A stretch of 64,000 nucleotides of DNA from Psychroserpens luteolus (GTDB lineage Bacteria > Bacteroidota > Bacteroidia > Flavobacteriales > Flavobacteriaceae), in contig NZ_JAHVXI010000001.1 in the NCBI RefSeq assembly GCF_021032705.1, positions 1,116,001-1,180,000 of the forward strand, in the 5' to 3' direction. The notes below the pieces were generated by a model. The model was not told the DNA's origin. It did no database searches and was given only the letters and a program-made list of their open reading frames with translations. Below are positions 24,881 to 35,368 of the stretch, piece after piece (within the stretch, counting starts at the first letter, position 1; the number at the start of each line of letters is the position of its first letter). The position numbers and the translations under genes were made by a program.

Positions 24881-27838
24881 ATGAACTACACTTTATCATT
24901 AAAGTTGCTTCTTTTTTCATTTCTTTTTATTCCGTTACTGACTTTCAGTCAGAACGTTACGGGTAAGATAATGGATGGAAGTACAAATCTACCTTTAGCT
25001 GGCGCTAACGTCATTATAAAGGGAACTAATACTGGAGCACAGACAGATTTCGATGGAAATTTTTCGCTCAACGTTGATAGTTTTCCAGTAACGCTTACGA
25101 TTTCTTCATTAGGTTTTGAAACTGTTGAACAAGTTGTAAATGAGCCAGGAGTGGTAAACATAACACTCAAAGAATCTGCTACAGCACTTAATGAAATTGT
25201 TGTTACAGGTTTAGCATCTTCCACAAAACGATCGAACTCGGCCAATGCTGTTGCTTCTATTTCTGCATCAGATCTTACTGGTGTAACTGTTCAGTCTGGT
25301 TTAGATGGCGCATTATACGGTAAATTTAATGGTGCAGAGATCAAAGCCAATTCTGGAGCTCCAGGAGGTGGTATTTCAATGAGACTAAGAGGTGTGACAT
25401 CAATTTTTGGTGATCAACAACCGCTATTTGTTGTAGATGGTGTTTATGTAGATAACTCTTCAATTGGTTTAGGAAACAATGTTGTAAGTCAAGCTGCAGG
25501 AGGTGGTAACCCATCAACAAATCAAGATGATGCATCCAACAGGATTGCAGATATTGACCCAGAAGATATTGAAAGTGTTGAGATCTTAAAAGGAGCTTCG
25601 GCTGCTGCGATTTATGGATCTCGAGCTGCAGGTGGAGTTGTTATTATTAAAACAAAACGAGGAAAGCAAGGTAAACCTACCGTTCAATTTTCACAAGTTG
25701 TAGGTTTGAGAAGCCCAACACAACTTCTAGGTTTAAGAGATTATACTCAAGCACAAATAACGGCACTTGGAGGACCAAGCAATCCTGTGCTTAGAGATTA
25801 TGAAGCAGAATTATTTGATCATACCAGAGTGTCTACTACAACAAGATTTTCAACATCTGGAGCAAAAGATGATACCGATTATTTTTTAGGCGCAACACAT
25901 AGAGATGAACCTGGTTTAGTTGATAACACAGGTTATACTAAAAGTTCTGTTCGTTTAAATGTTGGACAGCGATTTAATGATTGGTTAGATATTTATGTAA
26001 CGTCAAATTATATCAATTCGAAAGCAGATAGAGGATTTTTCAATAATGGTAATGCCAATAGAACTGTTGGTTATGCATTAGCATTTACTTATCCATGGGA
26101 AGACTTATCTCCAGTTAATGGTGTATATCCTCAAGGTGGAGCAGGATCTAATGTATTAGAGACAGTTGCTTTGACAACCAATAGAGAGGAAGTAAATCGA
26201 TTTATTGGAAGTGCGAAATCAAACATTAAATTATTAACTACGGATCAGCACAGATTAAAACTTGTTCTTGAAGGTGGTTTCGATCAATATACCTTAAGAA
26301 CGACGAGTATTTTCCCTAAATCCTTATCATATTTCGCTTCACCGACGTCCTTAGGAGGTGTTTCGATTTCAGGAACAACGATCAACACAAATTATAACTT
26401 ATCTGCATTCTTGGTTCATAACTTTGATTTGGATAACGGATTGAGTTTTACGACACAATTAGGTAGTTTCTATCAAGACTTCGATCGTAATACCGTAATC
26501 ACTATTGCTACAGGTTTAAATGGTTCGCAAACCAATTTAGGTCAGTCAACCAATGTGTCAACACAACAAATTATTAGACCGCAACAGGATACAGGGTTCT
26601 TTGTTCAAGAAGAAATCAACTATAATGATCAAATTATTGGTACTATAGGTCTTAGAGGTGATAAGTCGACAAACAATGGAGACGCCAATAAAATGTATTA
26701 TTACCCTAAAGCTAATTTAGCAGTAAACATACATAAGTTTGATTTTTGGAGTTTGGATGAAGTTAGTTATCTAAAACCAAGAATAGCTTATGGAGAAGCT
26801 GGACGATTTTCAAATTTCAACGACAGATTTACGCCAATGAATCCTCAGTTTATTGGAGGGCAGTCTGGTTTAAGTCCAGGGAACTTACGTGGAAACCCTA
26901 ATGTAGGACCAGAGCGACAGTCTGAATTAGAATACGGTCTTGATTTCGGATTATTAGATAGTCGCTTAAATTTTGAGATTTCATTTTACAATAAAAAGAT
27001 TGATGATCTTTTAATCCAGTCTCAAGTGCCAACCACAACAGGATTTACAAATCAGGTAGTCAACGGAGGTGAGTTGGAAAATAAAGGTATTGAACTTGGT
27101 TTAAATGCCAATATCATGGAAAAAGATGATTTCTCATGGAAAGCAGGAATAAAATGGTGGAAAAATAAATCTGAAGTAACGCGCTTAGATGTTCCTTCTT
27201 TTACAACTGGAGGTTTTGCCGCTTCTCTTGGTACATTTTTAATTCAAGAAGGGAAAAGTGCAACTCAAATTGTTGGTACGTTCGATGCCACTGCATTTAC
27301 ACCTGAAGAAATTGCAGCTAGAGACCCAGAAGGAGATGGTTTCTTTGTCTATGGAAATGCTGAACCAGATTTCCAAATGTCATGGTTTAATGAAATCAAT
27401 TATAAAAGGTTTGATTTCACATTCCTATGGCACTGGAAAAAAGGTGGTGATAATATCAACCTAACAACACTATTATATGATTTAGCTGGGACAACTTGGG
27501 ATTATAACGACACAGGTTTAGATCCGAGTGGTCAGTTATCTAATGGAGATTATCGTGCAAGTCAGGCCTTTGTTAATCCAGATCCAGTAATTGAAGATGC
27601 TGGGTATTTAAAACTAAGAGAAGTTGGTGTGTTTTACACATTACCTAGCGATTTAATAAAGTATGCTAATCAAATTCGAGTAGGCGTTTCAGGTAGAAAC
27701 TTAATTAACATTTTTGATTATAACAGTTATGATCCAGAGGTTTCAAATTTTGGAAACAATGTCTTAGGGAATAACGTTGAGGTTACACCTTATCCAACAT
27801 CGAAGTTTGTAAACTTTCACTTAAATGTCACGTTCTAA
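24881..27838 (+). CDS. SusC/RagA family TonB-dependent outer membrane transporter
   Basis: 985 aa. Signal peptide ending LTFSQ; CarboxypepD_reg domain (about 25-105: NVTGKIMDGSTNLPLAGANVIIKGTNTGAQTDFDGNFSL); TonB-box-like ALNEIVVTGLASS; plug with LYGKFNGAEIKANSGAPGGGISMRLRGVTSI, QQPLFVVDGVYVDN, and the SusC signature DIDPEDIESVEILKGASAAAIYGSRAAGGVVIIKTKRGK; barrel ending in LNVTF. It imports oligomers bound by the SusD lipoprotein encoded next. No glycoside hydrolase, peptidase or regulator is adjacent, so the substrate cannot be read from context. Confidence 0.94.
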   Translation: MNYTLSLKLLLFSFLFIPLLTFSQNVTGKIMDGSTNLPLAGANVIIKGTNTGAQTDFDGNFSLNVDSFPVTLTISSLGFETVEQVVNEPGVVNITLKESATALNEIVVTGLASSTKRSNSANAVASISASDLTGVTVQSGLDGALYGKFNGAEIKANSGAPGGGISMRLRGVTSIFGDQQPLFVVDGVYVDNSSIGLGNNVVSQAAGGGNPSTNQDDASNRIADIDPEDIESVEILKGASAAAIYGSRAAGGVVIIKTKRGKQGKPTVQFSQVVGLRSPTQLLGLRDYTQAQITALGGPSNPVLRDYEAELFDHTRVSTTTRFSTSGAKDDTDYFLGATHRDEPGLVDNTGYTKSSVRLNVGQRFNDWLDIYVTSNYINSKADRGFFNNGNANRTVGYALAFTYPWEDLSPVNGVYPQGGAGSNVLETVALTTNREEVNRFIGSAKSNIKLLTTDQHRLKLVLEGGFDQYTLRTTSIFPKSLSYFASPTSLGGVSISGTTINTNYNLSAFLVHNFDLDNGLSFTTQLGSFYQDFDRNTVITIATGLNGSQTNLGQSTNVSTQQIIRPQQDTGFFVQEEINYNDQIIGTIGLRGDKSTNNGDANKMYYYPKANLAVNIHKFDFWSLDEVSYLKPRIAYGEAGRFSNFNDRFTPMNPQFIGGQSGLSPGNLRGNPNVGPERQSELEYGLDFGLLDSRLNFEISFYNKKIDDLLIQSQVPTTTGFTNQVVNGGELENKGIELGLNANIMEKDDFSWKAGIKWWKNKSEVTRLDVPSFTTGGFAASLGTFLIQEGKSATQIVGTFDATAFTPEEIAARDPEGDGFFVYGNAEPDFQMSWFNEINYKRFDFTFLWHWKKGGDNINLTTLLYDLAGTTWDYNDTGLDPSGQLSNGDYRASQAFVNPDPVIEDAGYLKLREVGVFYTLPSDLIKYANQIRVGVSGRNLINIFDYNSYDPEVSNFGNNVLGNNVEVTPYPTSKFVNFHLNVTF

Positions 27839-27850
27839 AAAAATAATATT

Positions 27851-29164
27851 ATGAAAAATAGAATTATAAAAATGATCTTTTTTACACTGGCCTTTTCTTT
27901 TGCTGGATGTCAATTAGATGAAATACAAAATCCAAATGCGCCTTCTGTAGGAAGTTTTGCAAATGGTGCTAGTCAAGCAGATATTCAATTATTAGCCTCA
28001 GGTCTTGAGGCAGTAATGAGAAATGATTTAGCTTTTCATTATGATACTGTAAGTATTCTCGGAAGAGAGTATTATGATTTAACTGGTGTTGACCCTCGTT
28101 ATACAGGTGAGCTTTTAAAAGGACCTTTAGATAATAATGGGTTTTTAACTACGAGAGCATTTGCTGCTTGGTATAAAGTTGTTAAATCTGCTAATATACT
28201 AATTGAGGCAGTTGAGAATTCCTCGGCTGGATTCACCGATGAGGTCAAGAATAGTTATTTTGGTTACGCAAAAACGTTAAAAGCGTATGCACTATTAATG
28301 GTAGCAAATCGACAATATACTAATGGTATTCGACTTGATGTAGAAGATCCAGATAACCTTGGACCTTTTGTAGGCTATACTGAAGCACTTACCGGAATCA
28401 TGGCTTTATTAAATGAAGCAAATGACGATCTGTCTAGTGCGTCTGGAAATTTCGATTTTAGTATTAGTTCTGGTTTTGCTGGATTTAATACAGCAACAAC
28501 TTATAGTCAGTTTAATAGAGCGGTTGCCGCTAGGGTTGCATTATATCAAGGAAATAATACTATGGTGTTATCTTTATTAGGAAATTCCTTTTTTGATATT
28601 AATGGTGATTTATTTAATGGTCCAGCACATATTTTTGGACTTACAGGTAATGATATCGTTAACGCTCAATTTCATGTTCAAGGGCAATCTGGACAAGAGT
28701 TCATGATACATGACTCTTGGGTTGCAGATGCCGAAGCTGGCGATACTAGAGTTACCGAAAAATCTTTTCAACTTCCAGGCGGAACTATGTTTGATGGCCT
28801 ATCAGCAGATTATCAAATAGCCGTTTACGATACCAATGTAGATCCAGTATATCTTATCAGAAATGAAGAGCTTATTTTGATGTACGCTGAAGCTAATATT
28901 GGAACCAATAATCCAGAAACTGTAGCTGCAATAAATAGAGTGAGAAATGCTGCAGGATTGGGAGATTATGCAGGCAATCCAACTGATGCTACAGAATTGT
29001 TAGAAGAAGTATTAAGACAGCGACGTTATTCTCTTTTAGCTGAAGGTCACAGATGGATTGATCTTAGACGATTAAATAGACTAAATGAAACATATGTTCC
29101 TCTTGATAGAGCAGGAGACAATATAATTGACGCATTTCCTACACCATTTACTGAAAATGAATAG
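27851..29164 (+). CDS. SusD/RagB family surface lipoprotein
   Basis: 437 aa. Lipoprotein signal peptide with Cys in SFAGCQLDEIQNPNAPS; four-TPR helical core with KVVKSANILIEAVEN and KNSYFGYAKTLKAYALLMVANRQYTNG, and the SusD C-terminal region YLIRNEELILMYAEANIGTNNPETVAAINRVRNAAGL...LRQRRYSLLAEGHRWIDLRRL. It begins 12 bp after the SusC stop and forms the lid of the transporter. Slightly shorter than typical (about 500 aa), as in SusD variants for non-glycan ligands; ligand unknown. Confidence 0.93.
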   Translation: MKNRIIKMIFFTLAFSFAGCQLDEIQNPNAPSVGSFANGASQADIQLLASGLEAVMRNDLAFHYDTVSILGREYYDLTGVDPRYTGELLKGPLDNNGFLTTRAFAAWYKVVKSANILIEAVENSSAGFTDEVKNSYFGYAKTLKAYALLMVANRQYTNGIRLDVEDPDNLGPFVGYTEALTGIMALLNEANDDLSSASGNFDFSISSGFAGFNTATTYSQFNRAVAARVALYQGNNTMVLSLLGNSFFDINGDLFNGPAHIFGLTGNDIVNAQFHVQGQSGQEFMIHDSWVADAEAGDTRVTEKSFQLPGGTMFDGLSADYQIAVYDTNVDPVYLIRNEELILMYAEANIGTNNPETVAAINRVRNAAGLGDYAGNPTDATELLEEVLRQRRYSLLAEGHRWIDLRRLNRLNETYVPLDRAGDNIIDAFPTPFTENE

Positions 29165-29185
29165 GTAATTATAGAGTAGTTTAAA

Positions 29186-29217
29186 TCAAAAGCCTCAACT
29201 AAATGTTGAGGCTTTTT
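29186..29217 (+). terminator. Intrinsic terminator of the SusC/SusD unit
   Basis: Stem AAGCCTCAAC (29190-29199) with GTTGAGGCTT (29205-29214) followed by TTT. A second, weaker 9-bp hairpin at 29230-29257 (AAACCTTTT/AAAAGGTTT) may end the convergent efflux operon. Confidence 0.8.
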
Positions 29218-29290
29218 CGCTATTAATCAAAACCTTTTCTAATTCCCTAAAAGGTTTATCGCACATTGATATAAAATCAAATGTGTATCG

Positions 29291-32200
29291 TTAGACTTGA
29301 CCTTCAAGTCTTTTATCCATATTAAACGTTTCTGTTTCTACAAGTTCTGTTTCTGTGTTTGTATTAACACCTTTCATCCACATTTTTAAACGTGTTACTA
29401 AATAAAATAAGATAGGAACAACAATTAAGGTTAAGAACGTTGCAATGAACAATCCGTAAATCACAGTCCAAGCTAGTGGCCCCCAAAATATAACGTTGTC
29501 ACCACCTACATAAATGTTAGGGTTAAACTCACTAAACAGTGTAAAGAAATTAATATTTAAACCAGTAGCTAATGGTATCAATCCTAAAATAGTAGTGATA
29601 GCTGTAAGTAATACTGGACGTAAACGTGCTTTACCTCCTTTAACAATAGCATCTAATAAATCATCTTTTTCTAAATACTCATCGTCATCTAAATCTCTTT
29701 TAAGTTTCTTTCTATCTACCAGTAATTGTGTGTAATCCAGAAGTACTACACCATTATTAACTACAATACCAGCAAGTGAGATGATTCCCATCATGGTCAT
29801 CATAATAACAAAGGCTTTGCCTGTTATAATCAAACCTCCAAATACACCAATAAGACTCAAGAAAATAGCTAGCATAATGATTCCTGGTTTTGATACAGAG
29901 TTAAACTGAAATATAAGTAGAAAGAAAATTAAACCAAGACCAATAAAAAATGCAGACATCAAAAATGCCATTTGCTTGTTTTGTTCTTCTATTTGACCTG
30001 TGTAATCAATTTTAACATCATTGGGTTTGTCATTAAAAGACTTCATTTCGTTCTGAATTTCGGTAACGATAGCACCAGCATCTGTATAGCCTGCAGCTAA
30101 TGCAGAGTAAACAGTTACAACACGTTTCACATCTTTATGCTTAATGGCACTAAACCCTGAAGAATTACTTTGACTCGCTACGGCAGACACAGGAATCTCC
30201 TTTATTTGACCAGAGGCCATATCTCTAAACGTAATTTTCTGATTGAAAATAGCACTTTTATTGTATCGGTTTTCTTCATTAAAGCGTACATAGATATCAT
30301 AATCATCTCCACCTTCTTTATAAATTCCGGCTTTGGCTCCAAAAATTGCATTACGTAATTGTTGCCCTACTTGACCTGAAGTAATTCCTAACTCACCAGC
30401 TTTTTTACGATCTACATTAACTTGCATAGAAGGTTTTGAGCGATTGACATCAATTTTTAACTCTTCAATACCTTGGATATTTTTAGTATTAATGAAGTCA
30501 CGCATTTTTTCGGCAGTAGCAATGAGTTCTTCATAATCTTTACCTTCTAACTCTATATTGATTGGATAACCTGCTGGAGGTCCAACAGCATCTTTTTCAA
30601 CAGAAATTGCAACACCAGGATAAATACCATCCAAGGCATCTTGCACTTTTTTTAAGAGCTCATTACTATCAGCACCTTTTCTAAATTTATATTCGCGCAT
30701 AGTCGCTGTGATCTTTCCACGATGCGGCATTTCGGCAGCAGAACCACCATCGGTTTGAGGATTTCCTGCGCCTTCACCTACTTGGGATACAGCACTTTCG
30801 GTTAAGAAATTGTAACCATCATTAACATAGGTGCTTTCATTAATAATGTTGTATACACGCTGTTCAATGTCTTTAGTAATGGCATTAGTTTTTTTAATGT
30901 CTGTACCTTCAGGGTATTCAATGTAAACTATAATCTGGTTTGGCGTATTATCAGGGAAGAATTCAACCTTTGTACGTTGACTAGAAACAGAACCGCCAAA
31001 ACTTGCAAAAGCTATAAATAATAACACTACAGTACCTACAGTAATAAAAATTGGACGCTTCTTTCCTAATGCACCACGAAGTATTTTTTCATAAAAACGT
31101 TCCCATTTAGGCAATGTTTTAGACTGAAAATTATTAGCCCATTTTCTAAGAAATAAGCGATATGCCCAGAGTAAGATTGCTGTAAATACCATAACAGTAC
31201 CTAATCCTCGATAGGCACCACCAAAGAATATAATTGTTAAACCTATGATTCCTAAAATAGCTGAAACCTTAATAATTTGTTTTAACGGCATTTCTTTGTC
31301 TTCTATGGTCATGTATCGAGATACTAATACCGAATTGAAGAAAATAGCAACAAACAATGATGATCCTAAAACTACAGAAAGTGTCACAGGGAAATAAATC
31401 ATAAACTGCCCCATTACACCTGGCCAAAGCCCTAATGGCACAAATGCAGCAACTGTTGTTAGGGTTGATATAATAATTGGAAACGCAATTTCACCAATAC
31501 CCTTTTTTGCGGCTTCAATACGACTCATGCCTTCTTTTTCCATCAAGCGATAGACATTCTCAACAACCACAATACCGTTGTCAACTAACATACCAAGTCC
31601 CATAATTAAACCGAATAGAATCATGGTATTCATAGTATATCCTAAAAGGTTTAGAATCATTAACGACATGAACATCGACATTGGAATTGCAAACCCGACA
31701 AACAAGGCGTTTTTAAATCCTAAGAAAAACATTAAAACGGTTACTACTAGAATAATACCGAAAATGATGTTGTTTACAAGGTCATCTACTTGTCCGATTG
31801 TTTTTTCAGATTGATCGTTTGCAATGCTCACTTTTAGATCTGGAGGAAACACATTGGCAACGGCATCATCAACCATAACCTGAATTTTATCAGCAGCATC
31901 CACCATATTTTTTCCTGCTCGTTTTTTTACGTCGAGCATCACAACTGGATCTCCAAATTCTCTCGCATAGGTGGTTTTATCTTCATCTTTAAATGTAACC
32001 TTTGCGATATCTTTTAAGTAAATAGGATTATTACGTTCACTCTTGACTACAAAGTTTTCCAATTCTTCTGGATTGTCAATTTCACCTAAAATTCTGATTG
32101 TACGACGTTGCCCGCTTGAAATTAAATTACCAGCAGACATAGTCATGTTCTCATTACTAATCGTTTGAATAATATCATTAAAGCTCACTTGCGCAGCCAT

Positions 32201-32833
32201 CATTTTGTAAATATCTACAGCGACTTCTACTTCTTTATCTTGAGCACCTCTAATATCAACTTGTTTGATTTCTTGTAAGCCTTCTATTTCATCTTCAAGA
32301 TATTCTCCAAATGATTTAAGTACATCTACAGGATAGTCACCAGAGATATTAATGTTGAGGATTGGAATTTCCTCAGACATACTCAAATCAAATACATTTG
32401 GTTCTACTTTTGCACCATTAAAGGTTGGCCAATCTTCACTAGCTGTTTCAGAATCTACCTCGTCCTTTACTTTTTGTTTAGCAGCTTCAACAGAAATATT
32501 CTCATCAAACTCGACAATAACAATAGAGTAATCTTCTTGTGATGTTGAAGTAATCTCAACCACATTACTCACAGTTTTTAGTTGATCTTCGATTGGATCT
32601 GTGATTAACTTTTCAATATCTTCAGCAGTGTTTCCAGGATAGACAGAACTGATGTAGATTTTAGTTTCTTTAATCTCTGGGAAGTTTTCACGAGGCATAC
32701 TAAAGTAAGCACTTGCGCCTAAGATTAGGATAAGTGTAATTAATACATACATCGTGGTTTTATTATTAATAGCCCACGAGGATAGTACGAATTCCTTATC
32801 TACTTTTTTCTTTTTTTTGTCTTTTTTGCTCAT
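29291..32833 (-). CDS. RND efflux transporter, inner membrane pump subunit
   Basis: 1180 aa AcrB/CusA-type pump of the hydrophobe/amphiphile exporter group, driven by protons. N-terminal NNKTTMYVLITLILILGASAYFSMPRENFPEI, the porter domains, FGLIMGLGMLVDNGIVVVENVYRLMEKEGMSRIEAAKKG (TM4 with the essential acidic residues) and a C-terminal half with GIISLAGIVVNNGVVLLDYTQLL. Between the two halves (about 510-565) there is an extra hydrophobic pair, IIKVSAILGIIGLTIIFFGGAYRG and LGTVMVFTAILLWAYRLFL. Last gene of the tetR-tolC-MFP-RND operon; a 13-bp gap separates it from the adaptor. Confidence 0.93.
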   Translation of the reverse strand: MSKKDKKKKKVDKEFVLSSWAINNKTTMYVLITLILILGASAYFSMPRENFPEIKETKIYISSVYPGNTAEDIEKLITDPIEDQLKTVSNVVEITSTSQEDYSIVIVEFDENISVEAAKQKVKDEVDSETASEDWPTFNGAKVEPNVFDLSMSEEIPILNINISGDYPVDVLKSFGEYLEDEIEGLQEIKQVDIRGAQDKEVEVAVDIYKMMAAQVSFNDIIQTISNENMTMSAGNLISSGQRRTIRILGEIDNPEELENFVVKSERNNPIYLKDIAKVTFKDEDKTTYAREFGDPVVMLDVKKRAGKNMVDAADKIQVMVDDAVANVFPPDLKVSIANDQSEKTIGQVDDLVNNIIFGIILVVTVLMFFLGFKNALFVGFAIPMSMFMSLMILNLLGYTMNTMILFGLIMGLGMLVDNGIVVVENVYRLMEKEGMSRIEAAKKGIGEIAFPIIISTLTTVAAFVPLGLWPGVMGQFMIYFPVTLSVVLGSSLFVAIFFNSVLVSRYMTIEDKEMPLKQIIKVSAILGIIGLTIIFFGGAYRGLGTVMVFTAILLWAYRLFLRKWANNFQSKTLPKWERFYEKILRGALGKKRPIFITVGTVVLLFIAFASFGGSVSSQRTKVEFFPDNTPNQIIVYIEYPEGTDIKKTNAITKDIEQRVYNIINESTYVNDGYNFLTESAVSQVGEGAGNPQTDGGSAAEMPHRGKITATMREYKFRKGADSNELLKKVQDALDGIYPGVAISVEKDAVGPPAGYPINIELEGKDYEELIATAEKMRDFINTKNIQGIEELKIDVNRSKPSMQVNVDRKKAGELGITSGQVGQQLRNAIFGAKAGIYKEGGDDYDIYVRFNEENRYNKSAIFNQKITFRDMASGQIKEIPVSAVASQSNSSGFSAIKHKDVKRVVTVYSALAAGYTDAGAIVTEIQNEMKSFNDKPNDVKIDYTGQIEEQNKQMAFLMSAFFIGLGLIFFLLIFQFNSVSKPGIIMLAIFLSLIGVFGGLIITGKAFVIMMTMMGIISLAGIVVNNGVVLLDYTQLLVDRKKLKRDLDDDEYLEKDDLLDAIVKGGKARLRPVLLTAITTILGLIPLATGLNINFFTLFSEFNPNIYVGGDNVIFWGPLAWTVIYGLFIATFLTLIVVPILFYLVTRLKMWMKGVNTNTETELVETETFNMDKRLEGQV

Positions 32834-32846
32834 TGCAATCTCAGGT

Positions 32847-34037
32847 TTAGTCGTTAGTAGAATCGTTTGTTTCGAGGATAAGAATCTTAACTTCTTGACC
32901 GTTTTTTACACTTCTTGCACCTTCTTGTATGATTTCGTCATTATTAGTTAATCCAGAAAGAACTTCAATGTAATCGCCTTGTGTTTTTCCAGTTTCAATA
33001 AAAGCACGTTTAGCCGTAGCTTTATCGTCAGATTTATTAGTAATTGTATATACATACTGTTGGCCTTCGGCGTTTTCTGAAATGATACTCAAAGGAATAA
33101 GGATGGCTTTTTCATTTGTGTAATCGTTAATTTTCAGTTTTGCAGTAAGGTTTGGCTTAATATTTTTATTAGTATTCGGAATCGTAACTTCTACTTTAAA
33201 CGTTCGGTTAGCTGGATTGATAAAACTTCCTGCTTGACGTACCTTAGCTTCCATAGTAGTATCTAGAACAGGAAATTCTACTTCTACCATTTTACCTTCG
33301 GTCACGTTGGTAATGTAGCTTTCAGGAACATCAGTTTCAATGTACATTTCATCCAAATTCACTATTCTAAACAATTGCGATTGTCCAGGAGCAACAACAC
33401 TTCCTTGTTCTGTAATTACATCATCAATAGTACCAGAAAAAGGAGCTTTAACAACTGTTCTAGCCACTTGTTGCTGTAATTGGTTAACCGCTTTTTGTTG
33501 CGCTTCATAATTGGACTTTGCTTGTAAAAATTGAATTTCACTTCCTATATTTTGATCCCATAGGCGTTTTTGTCGCTCGAATGTGGTTTTTGCTAAATCG
33601 GCTTGGATTTGCAATTGTGCCACTTGCTGACTTAATCCGCCGTCATCAATTTTGGCTAATGTTTGTCCTTTTGAAACTTTTTGCCCTTCTTTTACAAATA
33701 CACTTGTCATTACACCAGAGTATTCTGGGTAAATCACTAAGTTTTTCTTTGTGTCCACATTTCCTTGTAATTCTACATAATGTGTAAAGACGCTTTCTTT
33801 TGCAGGAAATGTCGTAATCAATGGAATTTTCTCTTGAGGATCTAATTCTTTAATCTTAGAACTTAGTTGTTTCAACTGTTCGGCAAGTGCTTGTTGTTGA
33901 GCATCGAGTTCGGTTTTCTTTTGACGAATTTGTTCTAGGTCATTAGAGGCAATGATGTCTTCTACACTCTGTGTTTTCTCATTTCCGCAGGAAAACAATA
34001 CAAGAGCGACTAGTGATAAAGTTATAATATGTTTCAT
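32847..34037 (-). CDS. RND efflux periplasmic adaptor (membrane fusion protein), lipoprotein
   Basis: 396 aa. Lipoprotein signal peptide MKHIITLSLVALVLFSC; N-terminal coiled coil (about 35-68: EQIRQKKTELDAQQQALAEQLKQLSSKIKEL); lipoyl-like halves VDTKKNLVIYPEYSGVMTSVFVKEGQKVSKGQTLAKID and VVKAPFSGTIDDVITEQGSVVAPGQ around a helical hairpin with QLQIQADLAKTTFERQKRLWDQNIGSEIQFLQAKSNYEAQQKAV; beta-barrel and membrane-proximal domains after that. Bridges the RND pump and the TolC-like channel in the same operon. Confidence 0.93.
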   Translation of the reverse strand: MKHIITLSLVALVLFSCGNEKTQSVEDIIASNDLEQIRQKKTELDAQQQALAEQLKQLSSKIKELDPQEKIPLITTFPAKESVFTHYVELQGNVDTKKNLVIYPEYSGVMTSVFVKEGQKVSKGQTLAKIDDGGLSQQVAQLQIQADLAKTTFERQKRLWDQNIGSEIQFLQAKSNYEAQQKAVNQLQQQVARTVVKAPFSGTIDDVITEQGSVVAPGQSQLFRIVNLDEMYIETDVPESYITNVTEGKMVEVEFPVLDTTMEAKVRQAGSFINPANRTFKVEVTIPNTNKNIKPNLTAKLKINDYTNEKAILIPLSIISENAEGQQYVYTITNKSDDKATAKRAFIETGKTQGDYIEVLSGLTNNDEIIQEGARSVKNGQEVKILILETNDSTND

Positions 34038-34048
34038 TTGAATAGTGT

Positions 34049-35365
34049 TTAATTGTTGATTGGTGAATTAAGTACAGTTTCTAATTCTGCTTTTGAATTA
34101 ATAACATCAAGCATGGCTTGAAGTAATTCTTGTTGAGCGGTGTACAATTGGGTTTGCGCTTGACGAAGTTCAAAACTTGTAGCAATACCTTCAAAAAATT
34201 TGGTTTGATTTTTTTGTTCGATTCGTTCGGCAAGTGCTAAATTTTCTTTTTTATTTTCGTAATCTTCAATTGCAAACTGATAATTGCTTTTTGATGACGC
34301 GATCTCAAGTTGAATTTTTTGTGCCGTTTCGGTTAAATCATTTTGTGCTTTTTCGAGATTAATAGCGGCTCTTTGTGTTGAAGCACTTCTCATACCTGAA
34401 CTAAAAATTGGAATTTTCATCGATACGCCAAATATTGACGATCCGAACCATTGTTCACTACTACTTGTGAAGTTGAACGCCTCTCTGTTTGCAGTATATG
34501 CACCATTTATAAAAGCATCTAAGGTAGGTAAAGCTTTACTTTTTTCTAACTTTAACAAAAGCTCTTTTGAGCGTTTATCATTTTCAGAAATCTTATAATC
34601 AATGGTGTTTTGAACATTGTCCTCAATAGTTAAAAGATCTAAAAGGGTGTTTTGGTCTGTAAGACTTTCGAGGTTGTCTGTTAATGTCGTTTTAGAGTTA
34701 ACATCAATACCAAGTGTAATATTTAGCATTTGGTAAGCTAAATCTTTCAATCTTGTTGTATTGTTTAAATTACTTCTAACACCTGATAATGTAATCTGTA
34801 ATTGTTCTACACTTTCTTCTTCTTCAAGACCATTTTCATAAATCTTAGTGGTTTCATCTAAGTTTTTTTCTAAAACGGCAATGTTTCTGTTAAAGATATT
34901 AATGCTTTCTTCAGCCAATAAAACATTACCATAAGCATTGATCACGGCTTTTCTAATCTCCAAATCGGTTTTTTCCTTGGCATTTTTAGAAATTTCTAAA
35001 AATACTTTTGCCGATTGTAAACCAACCAAGTAAGAGCCATCAAAAAGCTTTTGATTTAATGTGGCTGTGGCAACCAAAGAATGTTTTGGTCCAGCTTCAA
35101 TGATTTGGTCTCCGAAAACGAAAACGTTTCTTTTTATGGCATTTTGATAATCGACCTGACCACTTAACTGCGGTAAACCAGTGGCAATTGTCTCCCATTT
35201 TTGCTTTATAGCTGCATCGACATCATAGGCCGCATTTTTTGCAGTTCTGTTGTTCTCTAAAGCATAATCTATGGCTTCCTGTAAAGAGAAACTTTGAGGA
35301 GTTTCTTGAGAAAATCCGTTATAAAACAGATGTATGCTTAAAAATAATATGAGTGTTTGTCTCAT
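34049..35365 (-). CDS. TolC-family outer membrane efflux channel
   Basis: 438 aa with signal peptide MRQTLILFLSIHLFYNGFSQ. Two OEP repeats: FSLQEAIDYALENNRTAKNAAYDVDAA with a coiled-coil hairpin in the first half and PTLDAFINGAYTANREAF...VSMKIPIFSSGMRSASTQRAAINLEKAQNDLTETAQKIQLEI in the second. Standard length. Exports substrate handed over by the RND-MFP pair. The TetR-type gene ends 3 bp upstream, so the genes are translated from one mRNA. Confidence 0.92.
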   Translation of the reverse strand: MRQTLILFLSIHLFYNGFSQETPQSFSLQEAIDYALENNRTAKNAAYDVDAAIKQKWETIATGLPQLSGQVDYQNAIKRNVFVFGDQIIEAGPKHSLVATATLNQKLFDGSYLVGLQSAKVFLEISKNAKEKTDLEIRKAVINAYGNVLLAEESINIFNRNIAVLEKNLDETTKIYENGLEEEESVEQLQITLSGVRSNLNNTTRLKDLAYQMLNITLGIDVNSKTTLTDNLESLTDQNTLLDLLTIEDNVQNTIDYKISENDKRSKELLLKLEKSKALPTLDAFINGAYTANREAFNFTSSSEQWFGSSIFGVSMKIPIFSSGMRSASTQRAAINLEKAQNDLTETAQKIQLEIASSKSNYQFAIEDYENKKENLALAERIEQKNQTKFFEGIATSFELRQAQTQLYTAQQELLQAMLDVINSKAELETVLNSPINN

Positions 35366-35368
35366 AGT

